Below are positions 41,882-51,429 of a stretch of 64,000 nucleotides of DNA, in pieces. Origin of the DNA: Pyramidobacter sp. YE332 (GTDB taxonomy: Bacteria > Synergistota > Synergistia > Synergistales > Dethiosulfovibrionaceae); assembly GCF_033060595.1 (NCBI RefSeq), contig NZ_CP133038.1, positions 1,426,001 through 1,490,000 of the forward strand. The letters are read 5' to 3'. The first letter of the stretch is position 1, and the number at the start of each line of letters is the position of its first letter. The notes under the pieces were generated by a model. It saw only the letters and a list, made by a program, of their open reading frames with translations, was not told the origin of the DNA and searched no databases. The position numbers were made by a program, and so were the translations under genes.

Positions 41882-41980
41882 TGGCGGAGGCGTGTGCGAA
41901 TCGAACACACCAAGGACGATCAGAATCGCCCCTCACGCGGGTTTGAGGCCCGGGGCAGCCACCGGACTGCATCCGCCTCC
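41882..41980 (-). tRNA. selC: tRNA-Sec(TCA), selenocysteine tRNA
   Basis: 99 nt, longer than any canonical tRNA. It has an extended acceptor (GGAGGCGG), a very long variable arm, anticodon TCA in the loop CCTCAAA, and encoded CCA after discriminator G. It decodes recoded UGA codons with SelB. No selA, selB or selD lies in this window, and I found no selenoprotein gene here. Confidence 0.93.
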
Positions 41981-42020
41981 GCAACGTGGAGTATTTTACT
42001 CTATTCTCCCTCTTTAGGCA

Positions 42021-42038
42021 AGCCGCTTTTTTACAGAA
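42021..42038 (+). repeat. Target-site duplication of the IS1202-type element, left
   Basis: AGCCGCTTTTTTACAGAA is repeated exactly at 43624-43641. An 18-bp duplication suits the IS1202 group, which makes unusually long duplications. Confidence 0.75.
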
Positions 42039-42122
42039 TGTCGTTGTTCAGTGATAAAGTCACCCATAACTGTTCCAAGAAAATGTCACTCTGAGATAAT
42101 ACCGTTCATGAAACAGGAGCGA

Positions 42123-43508
42123 ATGACATTGTCACAAAAGGAACTGGATCGTATCAGGATTATCGGAGCGCTTGTCGACGGACGCATGACGAACAGGGAG
42201 GCGGCGGAGAAGCTGGGGCTCTGTCAACGGCAAATCATCAGGATCAAAAAGAGGTTCGTCGTTCAAGGGGCGGCGGGGCTTGTTCACGGCAACCGCGGCA
42301 GAACGTCTCGGCGCAGGATCGGAGATGAGGTTCGGGAGTCGGTGCTGAAGGCGTATGAGGAGGTCTATTACGATTTCAACTTCTCTCACTTTGCGGAATG
42401 CCTGAACGAACGGGAGGGGATCGGGATCAGTCGTTCGAGTGTCGTCCGCATTCTGAAGGACGAGGGGATCAGGAGCAAGAAGAGTGTGCGGCGGCGGCCG
42501 AAGCTTCACCGTTCCCGACCGCGGAAGGTGGCCGCGGGGATGTTGTGGCAGACTGACGCCACGTCGTTTGAATGGTTTGGCAGGGGGAACGGGCGTGCGA
42601 CGCTGCACGCTTATATTGACGATGCGACGGGGATCGTGACTGGCGCCTGTTTCACTGAGAACGAATGTATGGCGGGCTATGTCGCCGCGCTGGGGATGGG
42701 GATCGAGGGGTATGGGCTGCCGATGGCGATTTACAGCGACCGGCATACGATTTTCCGCTCTCCAAAGGCACGGGCGCAGGATGATGAGGATCGGATCGAA
42801 GGGAATGAAAAAAATGAAGGGAATGGAAGGAATGAAGGGAATGGAAGGGAATGAAGAAAATGAAGGGAATGAGGCGGGGAAGGAGGAGCCGTTAAGTTGT
42901 TTCGGACGGGGGCTGAAGGATCTTGGGATCGGGCAGATCTTTGCCTTGACGCCGGAGGCGAAGGGGCGTGTCGAACGTCTTTGGAACACGATGCAGGACA
43001 GGCTGCCGGGGAGCTGAGGCTGCTTGGCGTCTCGGATATCACGGCGGCCAACGAGGTTTTGCCCAAGCTCATCGCCAGGCACAATCGGAAGTTTGCCGTC
43101 ACGCCGGCTGAGGGAGAGGACGTTTATGTGAAGCCGGAAGGAAAAGTCGATTTGGATTTTCTCTTTGCGCGTCGCGAATCTCGCAGGACGGATCACGGCG
43201 GCATGATCTCCTACGGAGGTCGTCGGTACGTTCCGGCGGCGGACGATTGCCTCGGGATGGCCAAAACGACGGTTGAGGTGCGTGAAACGTCGACCGGGCG
43301 GATCTGGGGTGTTTCCAAGGGCAGACGGATCGAGATGAAGGAGGTTGAAAGTCAAAAACGAGTCAACTCCGATGAGGCATCGGCAAAGAAACGGAAAAGC
43401 GGGCTTGTGAAAGCGCACAAGCCCGCTCCGGACCACCCTTGGCGGCATGGCGTCGTCAAAAGGCAGGGATATCATAGCACATGTCGGGATAAACGTACGT
43501 TCGCGTAG
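42123..43508 (+). pseudogene. IS1202-group transposase with two frameshifts
   Basis: The first frame (from ATG 42123, MTLSQKELDRIRII) has two HTH segments and the first catalytic Asp in MLWQTDATSFEWFG, and reaches YSDRHTIFRSPK with the second Asp. It then enters a G/A-rich simple repeat (42795-42880) that reads EGNEKNEGNGRNEGNG and ends. A second frame continues through CFGRGLKDLGI and TPEAKGRVERLW, which holds the catalytic Glu, and stops at 43015. A third frame carries AAGELRLLGVSDITAANEVL to the C-terminus. At least two indels are needed, so it is a pseudogene. Confidence 0.8.
42795..42880 (+). repeat. G/A-rich simple repeat inside the transposase pseudogene
   Basis: An imperfect repeat of GAAGGGAATG and GGAAGGAATG units, about eight in all, sits where related transposases have a variable linker. 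It is the probable cause of the first frameshift by slippage. Confidence 0.7.
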
Positions 43509-43623
43509 ACGTTGTTATGGCGGCACGATGGGGAGTTCTTTCGAGGTGTCTTGCTGTGATGGGAGTGTGAGGGGGTGACTTTTTCAATGAGCAGTTATGG
43601 TGACATTTTTATTGGCTATTGAC

Positions 43624-43641
43624 AGCCGCTTTTTTACAGAA
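43624..43641 (+). repeat. Target-site duplication of the IS1202-type element, right
   Basis: The second copy of the 18-bp repeat at 42021-42038. Confidence 0.75.
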
Positions 43642-43684
43642 CTCCGGACGTTTTTGCGCGGCGGATTTCAAACGGCCCGGCGGC

Positions 43685-44071
43685 TTACATGCCGCGCAGG
43701 CGTTTCAGTTCCTCGTAGGCGCCCTGGATCTGTTCGAATTTCTGCGCCGCCAGGCGCGTGAATTCGGGGTCGTTCAAACCGGCGAACTTGTCGGGATGAT
43801 ATTTGGAGATGAGTTCCCGATAACGCGCGCGGATCTCGTCGTCGCCGGCGCTGCGCGGCAGGCCGAAAACTTCGTAAGGCGAACGCGGAGCGCCGCCCGG
43901 CGCGGCGGGATCCGCAAAGCCGCGCCCGCTTTCCCCGCCGCGCGGCCAGTCGCGCCGCGGACCGCCGCCGCTTCCCATGCGGCGGAACAGGTCGGCGAAA
44001 AAAGAACGCATCAAAGCCAGAAAGAGCAGCGGCACGATGAGGCGCTGAACGATCTTAAACAGGAATCCCAT
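43685..44071 (-). CDS. Membrane-anchored J-domain protein
   Basis: 128 residues. A hydrophobic N-terminal segment (residues about 5-25) anchors it, a Gly/Arg/Pro-rich linker follows, and the C-terminal ~65 residues are a J domain with the HPD motif in YRELISKYHPDKFAGL. It would stimulate a DnaK-type Hsp70 at the membrane. The tail location of the J domain resembles DjlA-type cochaperones. It lies 14 bp downstream of the phosphorylase gene in the same operon. Confidence 0.85.
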   Translation of the reverse strand: MGFLFKIVQRLIVPLLFLALMRSFFADLFRRMGSGGGPRRDWPRGGESGRGFADPAAPGGAPRSPYEVFGLPRSAGDDEIRARYRELISKYHPDKFAGLNDPEFTRLAAQKFEQIQGAYEELKRLRGM

Positions 44072-44085
44072 TTTGCCCTTTCGGC

Positions 44086-44925
44086 TTAATCCGCCCTGCC
44101 CAGCAGCTCGAAGAATTTGCCCACAAGCGTCGAAATGCGCGCGGCGGCGCGCCCCATCTCGGAGAGCACCTCTTCTTCCGACAGCCTGACGGGACGCATG
44201 CCCGCCGCCAGGTTGGCGACGCAGGAGACGCCGCAGACTTCCATGCCCATGTGGTTGGCGACGATCACCTCATGCACGGTGGACATGCCGACGAGGTCGG
44301 CGCCCATGGCGCGGGCCATGCGGATCTCGGCCGGCGTCTCGTACGAAGGGCCGGCCAGGCCGATGTAGACGCCGCGGCGCGTCAGCAGCCCCAGCGATTT
44401 GGCGGACTCTTCCAGCAGGGCGACGAGGCGGCGGCTGTAAGGCTCGCTCATGTCGGGGAAACGCGCTCCCCACTCGGGATCGTTGGCGCCTCTCAGCGGA
44501 TTCATGCCGGTCAGGTTGATATGGTCGGTGATCAGGGCGATGTCGCCGTTGGCGTACTCGTAATTGATGCCGCCGGACGCGTTGGTCACGAGCAGCGTTT
44601 TGACGCCCCACTGGCCGAAGACGCGGATCGGGAAGGTCGTCTCCTGCGGCGTGTAGCCTTCGTAGCAGTGCAGGCGTCCCTGCATGACCACCACCGGCAC
44701 GCCCGACAGGACCCCGCAGACGAGGCGCCCGGCGTGCCCCGGCGCGGTCGATGTCTTCCAGTGCGGGATCTCCGCGTAGGGAATGACGACGGGGTCTTTC
44801 ACGGCTTCGGCCAGCATGCCCAGCCCGGAGCCGAGGATTAGCGCCGCCCGGGGGACGCGGCCCGCTTTCGCTTTGATCGCTTCCAGCGCTTCCGTCACCT
44901 GGCGGGCGTATTCTTTCATGTCCAT
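44086..44925 (-). CDS. Purine nucleoside phosphorylase
   Basis: 279 residues, of the trimeric PNP family that phosphorolyses (deoxy)inosine and guanosine for purine salvage. Motifs: LILGSGLGMLAE (phosphate site), MQGRLHCYEGY, and TNASGGINYEYANGD, and the base-site MSTVHEVIVANHMG. ATG 44925 has AAAGGAAG upstream. A much longer open frame through 45606 is an out-of-frame overlap with the recombinase gene. It is co-oriented with the xerD-like gene 32 bp upstream. A methylthioadenosine phosphorylase activity is possible but less likely. Confidence 0.92.
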   Translation of the reverse strand: MDMKEYARQVTEALEAIKAKAGRVPRAALILGSGLGMLAEAVKDPVVIPYAEIPHWKTSTAPGHAGRLVCGVLSGVPVVVMQGRLHCYEGYTPQETTFPIRVFGQWGVKTLLVTNASGGINYEYANGDIALITDHINLTGMNPLRGANDPEWGARFPDMSEPYSRRLVALLEESAKSLGLLTRRGVYIGLAGPSYETPAEIRMARAMGADLVGMSTVHEVIVANHMGMEVCGVSCVANLAAGMRPVRLSEEEVLSEMGRAAARISTLVGKFFELLGRAD

Positions 44926-44957
44926 AGGGATTCTTCCTTTCTTGCGCTCGGCGTCCG

Positions 44958-45851
44958 TCAGGCCCGAGGATGGGCGCGGTCGTACACGTCGCGCAGTTCG
45001 AGATCGAAATGCAGATATTTCTCCGTCGTGGCGATGGAGCTGTGCCCCAAAAACTCCTGCAGGGTCCTCAGGTCCATGCCGCGGCGCAGCAGATGCGTGG
45101 CGATGGAATGGCGCAGCACGTGAGGAAAGAGGCGCTCCTCGGGAACGGAGGCCATCTTGCCGCGCTTCTGCACGATCCGCCACAGGTCGACCCGGCTCAG
45201 CGGCTCCCGACGCGAAGAGAGGAACAGCATCTTCTCCGTCTCGTCGCCGTCGAGAAACTCCTGCCGCTTCTGCAGATAGACCTGAAACTGTCTTTTCAGA
45301 TCTTCGGCAAAGGGGACCTGCCGTTCTTTGCTCCCCTTGCCGAGGACGATCAGATTCTTGTCGTCGAGATTCAGCGAGCCGACTTTCAGCCCGCACAGCT
45401 CGCTGGCGCGGATGCCGCAGTTGGCCAGCGTTTCCAGAGCGGTGCGGTCGCGGCAGTCGTAATAACTGGGACCGTCGCAGGCGTTGAGGATGCGCTGGAT
45501 CTCCCCCTCGGTGAGGATCTTGGGGAGCTTCTTCGACTTCGCCGGCAGCACCGGGATCCACGTACCCATCGGCAGGTCGCCGTTGAGGACGCGAAACTTC
45601 ACCCAACTCCTCAGGCCGGCCACGATCAGCTGGATCGAGGAGCTGGCGCGTCCCTGGCTCTTCAGCGCACGGATAAAGCTGGAGAGAGCTTCCTGAGCGA
45701 CGTCGAGCGGGTCCAGCCCCGCCTCTTCGCAGTAGGCGCGCCAGAGCTCCAGACCGCGGCGATACGTTTCCGCCGTGTTTTTGCTCTGCCCGCGCTCCAG
45801 CAAGATATAATCCTCAAAAGCGGCGCGCGACGTTTCGAAGGATACGGGCAT
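44958..45851 (-). CDS. xerD: Chromosome-type tyrosine recombinase XerC/XerD
   Basis: 297 residues. The N-terminal SAM-like domain covers residues about 1-95 (FEDYILLERGQSKNTAETYR). The catalytic domain holds Arg in NCGIRASEL, Lys in LGKGSKERQV, the H-x-x-R box HVLRHSIATHL, then GHSSIATTEKY with the nucleophilic Tyr. Xer proteins resolve chromosome dimers at dif. ATG 45851 follows GGAGG. It sits in a housekeeping run, unlike the element's own integrase at 16186. XerC versus XerD cannot be settled from sequence alone. Confidence 0.88.
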   Translation of the reverse strand: MPVSFETSRAAFEDYILLERGQSKNTAETYRRGLELWRAYCEEAGLDPLDVAQEALSSFIRALKSQGRASSSIQLIVAGLRSWVKFRVLNGDLPMGTWIPVLPAKSKKLPKILTEGEIQRILNACDGPSYYDCRDRTALETLANCGIRASELCGLKVGSLNLDDKNLIVLGKGSKERQVPFAEDLKRQFQVYLQKRQEFLDGDETEKMLFLSSRREPLSRVDLWRIVQKRGKMASVPEERLFPHVLRHSIATHLLRRGMDLRTLQEFLGHSSIATTEKYLHFDLELRDVYDRAHPRA

Positions 45852-45922
45852 ACTCGTTCGCCTCCAGATAAAAATAAGGAACGGCTTGCGCCGTTCCCTA
45901 TCATACCATTTTTTATGGGAAA

Positions 45923-46450
45923 TTACCTGGCGCGGGCAAAGTACCAGGCCAACGCCATCAGCGTCTTCGCGTCCTGCGGTTCGCTCGAATCGAGCAGCGC
46001 GCGCGCCTGTTCGTCGTCGAAGCGCAGCAGCGCAATGTCCTCGTCGTCGTCCGGACGGAGAGGATCCCAGGCAAGTTCTTCGGCCAGAAAGACGAACAGC
46101 TTTTCGTCGGAAAAGCCCGGCGACGAGTAAATCGCCGGCATCGGCGTCCATTTGGCGGCCCGGTAGCCGGTCTCCTCGCGCAGCTCCCGCTGCGCCGACT
46201 GCAGCGGCTCCTCGCCGCGCTCCATCACCCCGGCCGGGATTTCGATGATCTCCGCGTTCAAGGGATAGCGGAACTGGCGCACGAGCAGAAAGCGCCCTTC
46301 GCCGTCGCGCGCCAGGACGGCCACGTCGCTGCGGTGCTCGACCACTTCGCGCGTGGCGCGGCGGCCGTTTCGCGACACTTCCACCTGATCGACGCGCAGG
46401 TTGAGGATCTTGCCCTCGTAAAGGCGTTTGGAAGAAAGACAGCGTTCCAT
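45923..46450 (-). CDS. NUDIX hydrolase, ADP-ribose pyrophosphatase type
   Basis: 175 residues. The Nudix box is complete: GVMERGEEPLQSAQ followed by RELREETGYRA, matching G-x5-E-x7-REUxEExGU. The upstream RQFRYPLNAEIIEIPAG and the downstream proline region SSPGFSDEKL are what ADP-ribose pyrophosphatases carry. ATG 46450 has GGGAGG 8 nt upstream; an in-frame start six codons earlier lies before it. It removes ADP-ribose or related nucleoside diphosphates. Confidence 0.9.
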   Translation of the reverse strand: MERCLSSKRLYEGKILNLRVDQVEVSRNGRRATREVVEHRSDVAVLARDGEGRFLLVRQFRYPLNAEIIEIPAGVMERGEEPLQSAQRELREETGYRAAKWTPMPAIYSSPGFSDEKLFVFLAEELAWDPLRPDDDEDIALLRFDDEQARALLDSSEPQDAKTLMALAWYFARAR

Positions 46451-46486
46451 AGGATGACCTCCCGTCAAAAAATCTCCGCTGATCGG

Positions 46487-47419
46487 TCAGGCGTCGAGCG
46501 TTTCGTCTTTTTCGAGGCGCAGCCCCTTGCCCCAGTCGCCCGCCGCCATCGGCCTTTTTCCTTCCGGCTGGACCGTCAGCAGTTCCAGGGCGCCCTGCGG
46601 CGTGCCCAGGAACAGCCGGCCGCCCGCGGCGAAAATTTTTCCCGATCCGGCGTCAGGATGCGGCGCCACACGGGTCTCGAGAATCTTCACGCGCCGGCCG
46701 CGGAACGTCACGTACGCGCCCGGCGCCGGGCACAGGCCCCGCACCAGGTCATGGAGTTTTTGCGCGCCGAGCGCGAGATCGAGCCGCGCTTCGCTTTTGT
46801 CGATCTTGGCGGCGACCGTCGCCAGCGCCTCGTCCTGGGGCGTCAGCGCGGCCGTCCCGTTCAGCAGCGAGGCGACGTTCTCCGTAAAGAGGCGGGCCCC
46901 CGCCACGGCCATGCGTTCCAGCAGCCCGCCAGCGTTCTCCTCGGGACCGATCGGGCAGCGCCCCTGCAGCCACACCGGGCCGGCGTCCATCTTCTCCACC
47001 AGGCGGAACAGGGACACCCCCGTCTCCGTCTCGCCGCTCATCAGCGCCCGCTGCACGGGAGCCGCGCCGCGATAGCGCGGCAGCAGCGAAGGATGGATGT
47101 TGATGCAGCCGCAGCGCGGCCCGTGCAGCCACGGCTCGCCGACCTTCTGGCCGAAGTCGATCACCAGGATCAGCTCCGGCTTCTCGCTTTCGTAAAGCCG
47201 GATCAGATCTGCGTCGCGATTCACCGCGGCCGCATGGCGAAGCGGCAGTCCCAGCTTCAGCGCCGCTTCCTCCACGGGCGTGACTCGCGCCTTCAACCCG
47301 CGGCCGGCAACGCTCGGCGGGGCCGTCACGACGAGCTGCGGCCTGCACTCCGGGGCGATTTCCTCCAGGCAGCGGGCCGCAAAGCCGCCCGTCCCGAAAA
47401 ACCAGATCTTCGCCGTCAT
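46487..47419 (-). CDS. fmt: Methionyl-tRNA formyltransferase
   Basis: 310 residues. It formylates the initiator Met-tRNA with 10-formyl-THF. The hydrolase-like N-terminal domain has the catalytic Asn/His region INIHPSLLPRYRGAAPVQRA and the DAGPVW motif. The C-terminal OB-like domain follows from about residue 205. ATG 47419 overlaps the def stop by 4 bp (ATGA), so def and fmt are coupled, as in most bacteria. Confidence 0.95.
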   Translation of the reverse strand: MTAKIWFFGTGGFAARCLEEIAPECRPQLVVTAPPSVAGRGLKARVTPVEEAALKLGLPLRHAAAVNRDADLIRLYESEKPELILVIDFGQKVGEPWLHGPRCGCINIHPSLLPRYRGAAPVQRALMSGETETGVSLFRLVEKMDAGPVWLQGRCPIGPEENAGGLLERMAVAGARLFTENVASLLNGTAALTPQDEALATVAAKIDKSEARLDLALGAQKLHDLVRGLCPAPGAYVTFRGRRVKILETRVAPHPDAGSGKIFAAGGRLFLGTPQGALELLTVQPEGKRPMAAGDWGKGLRLEKDETLDA

Positions 47420-47895
47420 TTCCGCTTCATCAGCCGCTTGCGGATCAGTTCCCGCTTCATCGGCGAGAAATGGTCGATCAGCAGCTTGCCTTCCAGATGC
47501 TCGATCTCGTGCTGGAACGCGCGGGCGACAAAACCTTTCGCCTCGTGTCGGCGCCTGGCGCCCGTTTCGTCCTGACACTCCACCACGACGCGCTCGGCGC
47601 GCTCGACCTCGCCGAAAATGCCGGGGAAGCTCAGGCAGCCCTCCTCGCCCCGCTGCGTCCCCGTCGCCTCCACGATGACGGGATTGACCAGCACGTAGCG
47701 TTCGCCTTCAAAGCAGACCACAGCCACTTTTTTGGACACGCCGACCTGCGGCGCGGCGATGCCGACGCCGTCGTCGTCTTTCATGACGATCGTCATCTCG
47801 TCCACAAAGACCTTCAGCGCCTCGTCGAAAACGGTCACGGGCCGAGTCGCCCGTCTCAAAACAGGATCGGGAAATTCTACGATTTTCAGCTGCAT
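47416..47895 (-). CDS. def: Peptide deformylase
   Basis: 159 residues. It removes the formyl group from new proteins. All three metal and active-site motifs are present: GVGIAAPQVG, EEGCLSFPG and QHEIEHLEG. ATG 47895 gives the standard MQLKIVEFPDPVLR start. GGGAGG lies 13 nt upstream, rather far, and a GTG seven codons upstream is the alternative. First gene of the def-fmt-nudix-xerD-PNP-dnaJ series. Confidence 0.95.
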   Translation of the reverse strand: MQLKIVEFPDPVLRRATRPVTVFDEALKVFVDEMTIVMKDDDGVGIAAPQVGVSKKVAVVCFEGERYVLVNPVIVEATGTQRGEEGCLSFPGIFGEVERAERVVVECQDETGARRRHEAKGFVARAFQHEIEHLEGKLLIDHFSPMKRELIRKRLMKRK

Positions 47896-48010
47896 CGGAT
47901 CACATGTTCCTCCCACAATATTTTGTTTCTATTCTAGCCGTTTTGCGCTTTTTCTGCACCTGTTTTCGCCGCCCGAAATATTCGCGACGCTTTTTCACGA
48001 AGCAGTCATA

Positions 48011-48042
48011 AAAAAGAGCCATCTCTCGCGAGACGGCTCTTT
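48011..48042 (-). terminator. Terminator of the rpsA operon
   Basis: AAAGAGCC...GGCTCTTT with a CGCGAGA loop region; on the minus strand the stem runs into TTTTTTATG. It ends the long operon that finishes with rpsA. Confidence 0.85.
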
Positions 48043-48054
48043 CTGTACGGTGCG

Positions 48055-49603
<1,549 letters not shown>

Positions 49604-49611
<8 letters not shown>

Positions 49612-50485
49612 TCCTGACATCCCCCTGACGTCCTGCGATGTTATGAATCGCGTTATGTAGTTGTTCGATAAGCCAGTCAGGCGTACTCGCCCCGGCCGCA
49701 ATACCAATAACCCGTTTCTCCAGCACCCACCTCCTGTCAAGCTGACCGGCGTGCTCGATCCACACTGCGTCGCAGTTCGAATCGCGCGCGATACGACATA
49801 ACTTGCCGGTATTGGCGCTGTCATATCCGCCGATAACGATCATGCCGTCGACCTGAGACGCCAACCGTCTCACGGCCTGCTGGCGTTCGATCGTGGCACG
49901 GCAGATGGTGTTGTAGATCCTGAGCTCGTCGGCCACGCCGAGGGCCGCCTTGGCCGCTTCGGCGAGGAGACTTTCTTCCTGTGTCGTTTGAGATACCAAT
50001 CCCAATTTATGGATTTTAGCAGACGATTTGAATATTGTCGAGGAAAAAAGTGACGGAATCGTCGAAATCACCGTCGAAGGTCCGCGGACATATCCCCGCA
50101 TGCCGATGATCTCGGGGTGTTTCTCGTTTCCGAGGATCAGAACGTGATAGCCGGCCTCGGACAATTCCCGCGCGTGGTTCTGCGCCGCGCGCACGAAGGG
50201 GCACGTGCCGTCGATGACGCTGACGTTCTTCTGCCTCAAATTTTCCAGAATGTCGGGAGCGATCCCGTGCGCGCGGACGAACGCCGTCGCGCCGGCGGGG
50301 ATCTCCGCATCCGACTGGACGACGCGCAGTCCCATCTTTTGCAGACGCTCGACCTCCTGCGGACTGTGGATCGGGCTGCCGATCGCATAGACCGGCGTCG
50401 CCTGCGCCAACGCTTTTTCCACGCATTCGATCGCCCGCTTGACGCCGAAGCACCATCCTGTCGGCACCGCGACGAGCACTTTCAT
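49604..50485 (-). CDS. ispH: 4-hydroxy-3-methylbut-2-enyl diphosphate reductase
   Basis: 293 residues. The last enzyme of the MEP isoprenoid pathway, an iron-sulfur reductase making IPP and DMAPP. The three cluster cysteines are visible: GWCFGV (residue 12), DGTCPFV (near 95) and NTICRAT (near 193). The HGI loop (VRAHGIAPDI) and HPEIIGM are also present. It overlaps miaA by 4 bp upstream and rpsA by 8 bp downstream. Confidence 0.95.
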
Positions 50486-51429
50486 CGCAAGGCCTCGTCA
50501 AGGTGTTTTCTGGCCTGGTCGAGCAGCCATTGTCCGTTTTCCGCCGGCGTCTTCTGCGACAGGTCGCACCAGACGGCCGGCGCGAATTTTTTGAACCAGG
50601 TCATCTGCCTTTTGGCGAACTGCCGCGTGGCGATCACATCGCCCCGGATCGCTTCTTCCAAAGTCATCCGCCCCTGATGGAACAGGACCAGTTCCCTATA
50701 GCCGAAGCCCTGCATCGACGGGAGATCGGGGGAATAGCCGTGGTCGAGCAGCCACTTCACTTCCTCGGGGTAGCCCGAAGAGAACTGTTGGCGCACGCGC
50801 CGTTCGATGCCGCCGACGAGGAGATCGCGCGGCTTGAACAGGCCCAGATAGAGCACGTCGTAAGGCGATTCGGCCGGGCGCTCGCGGGCGTACCAGTCGG
50901 AAGCCGGACGGCCGGACGTGAGAAAGATCTCCAGCGCCCGGGAGACGCGGAATTTATCGTTGGGATGGAGTCTGACGGCGCTTTCGGGGTCGCAATTCCT
51001 CAGCCGCTCGTACAGTTCGTCCGCTTCGAGAGCAAAAAGTTCGGCGCGCAGTTTTTCGTCCGTGGGCACGTCGATGGACAGCAGCCGGCTGAAGAGCGCC
51101 TGATAATAGAACGGCGTGCCGCCGACGAAAAGCGGCGCCCGCCCCCGCGCCATGATCCGCCTGACGCAGTCCGCCGCCTGAGCGGTAAAATCGGACGCCG
51201 TGTAGACCTGATCGGGATCGGCTACGTCGATGAGATGGTGCGGAATCTCCCGGCGCACTTCGCGGGAGATCTTGTCCGTGCCCACATCCATGTAGCGATA
51301 GACCTGGCGGGAGTCCACCGAGATCACCTCGGCGTTCAGCGCGCGGGCGAGACCGAGGCTCATGGCCGTCTTGCCGACGGCCGTCGGGCCGATCACCGCG
51401 ACGATGGGCGTTTTTTTCGCGCCGCTCAC
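50482..51429 (-). CDS. miaA: tRNA dimethylallyltransferase
   Basis: 315 residues. It adds a dimethylallyl group to A37 of tRNAs reading UNN codons. P-loop GPTAVGKTAMS, then DSRQVYRYMDVGTDK, VGGTPFYYQALF and RQFAKRQMTWFKK are all family motifs. The start is GTG 51429, inside the end of mutL and 9 nt after GGGAGG. The product of its neighbour IspH (DMAPP) is its substrate. Confidence 0.95.
   Translation of the reverse strand: MSGAKKTPIVAVIGPTAVGKTAMSLGLARALNAEVISVDSRQVYRYMDVGTDKISREVRREIPHHLIDVADPDQVYTASDFTAQAADCVRRIMARGRAPLFVGGTPFYYQALFSRLLSIDVPTDEKLRAELFALEADELYERLRNCDPESAVRLHPNDKFRVSRALEIFLTSGRPASDWYARERPAESPYDVLYLGLFKPRDLLVGGIERRVRQQFSSGYPEEVKWLLDHGYSPDLPSMQGFGYRELVLFHQGRMTLEEAIRGDVIATRQFAKRQMTWFKKFAPAVWCDLSQKTPAENGQWLLDQARKHLDEALR

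Larger units (their letters stand above)
42039..43623 (+). mobile_element. IS1202-group (ISNCY) insertion sequence, decayed
   Basis: A 1585-bp element between 18-bp direct repeats, next to tRNA-Sec. Near both ends GTCACC-ATAACTG occurs in inverted orientation (about 42059-42073 and 43592-43607), so these are the subterminal inverted repeats. One frameshifted transposase gene fills it. Confidence 0.75.
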
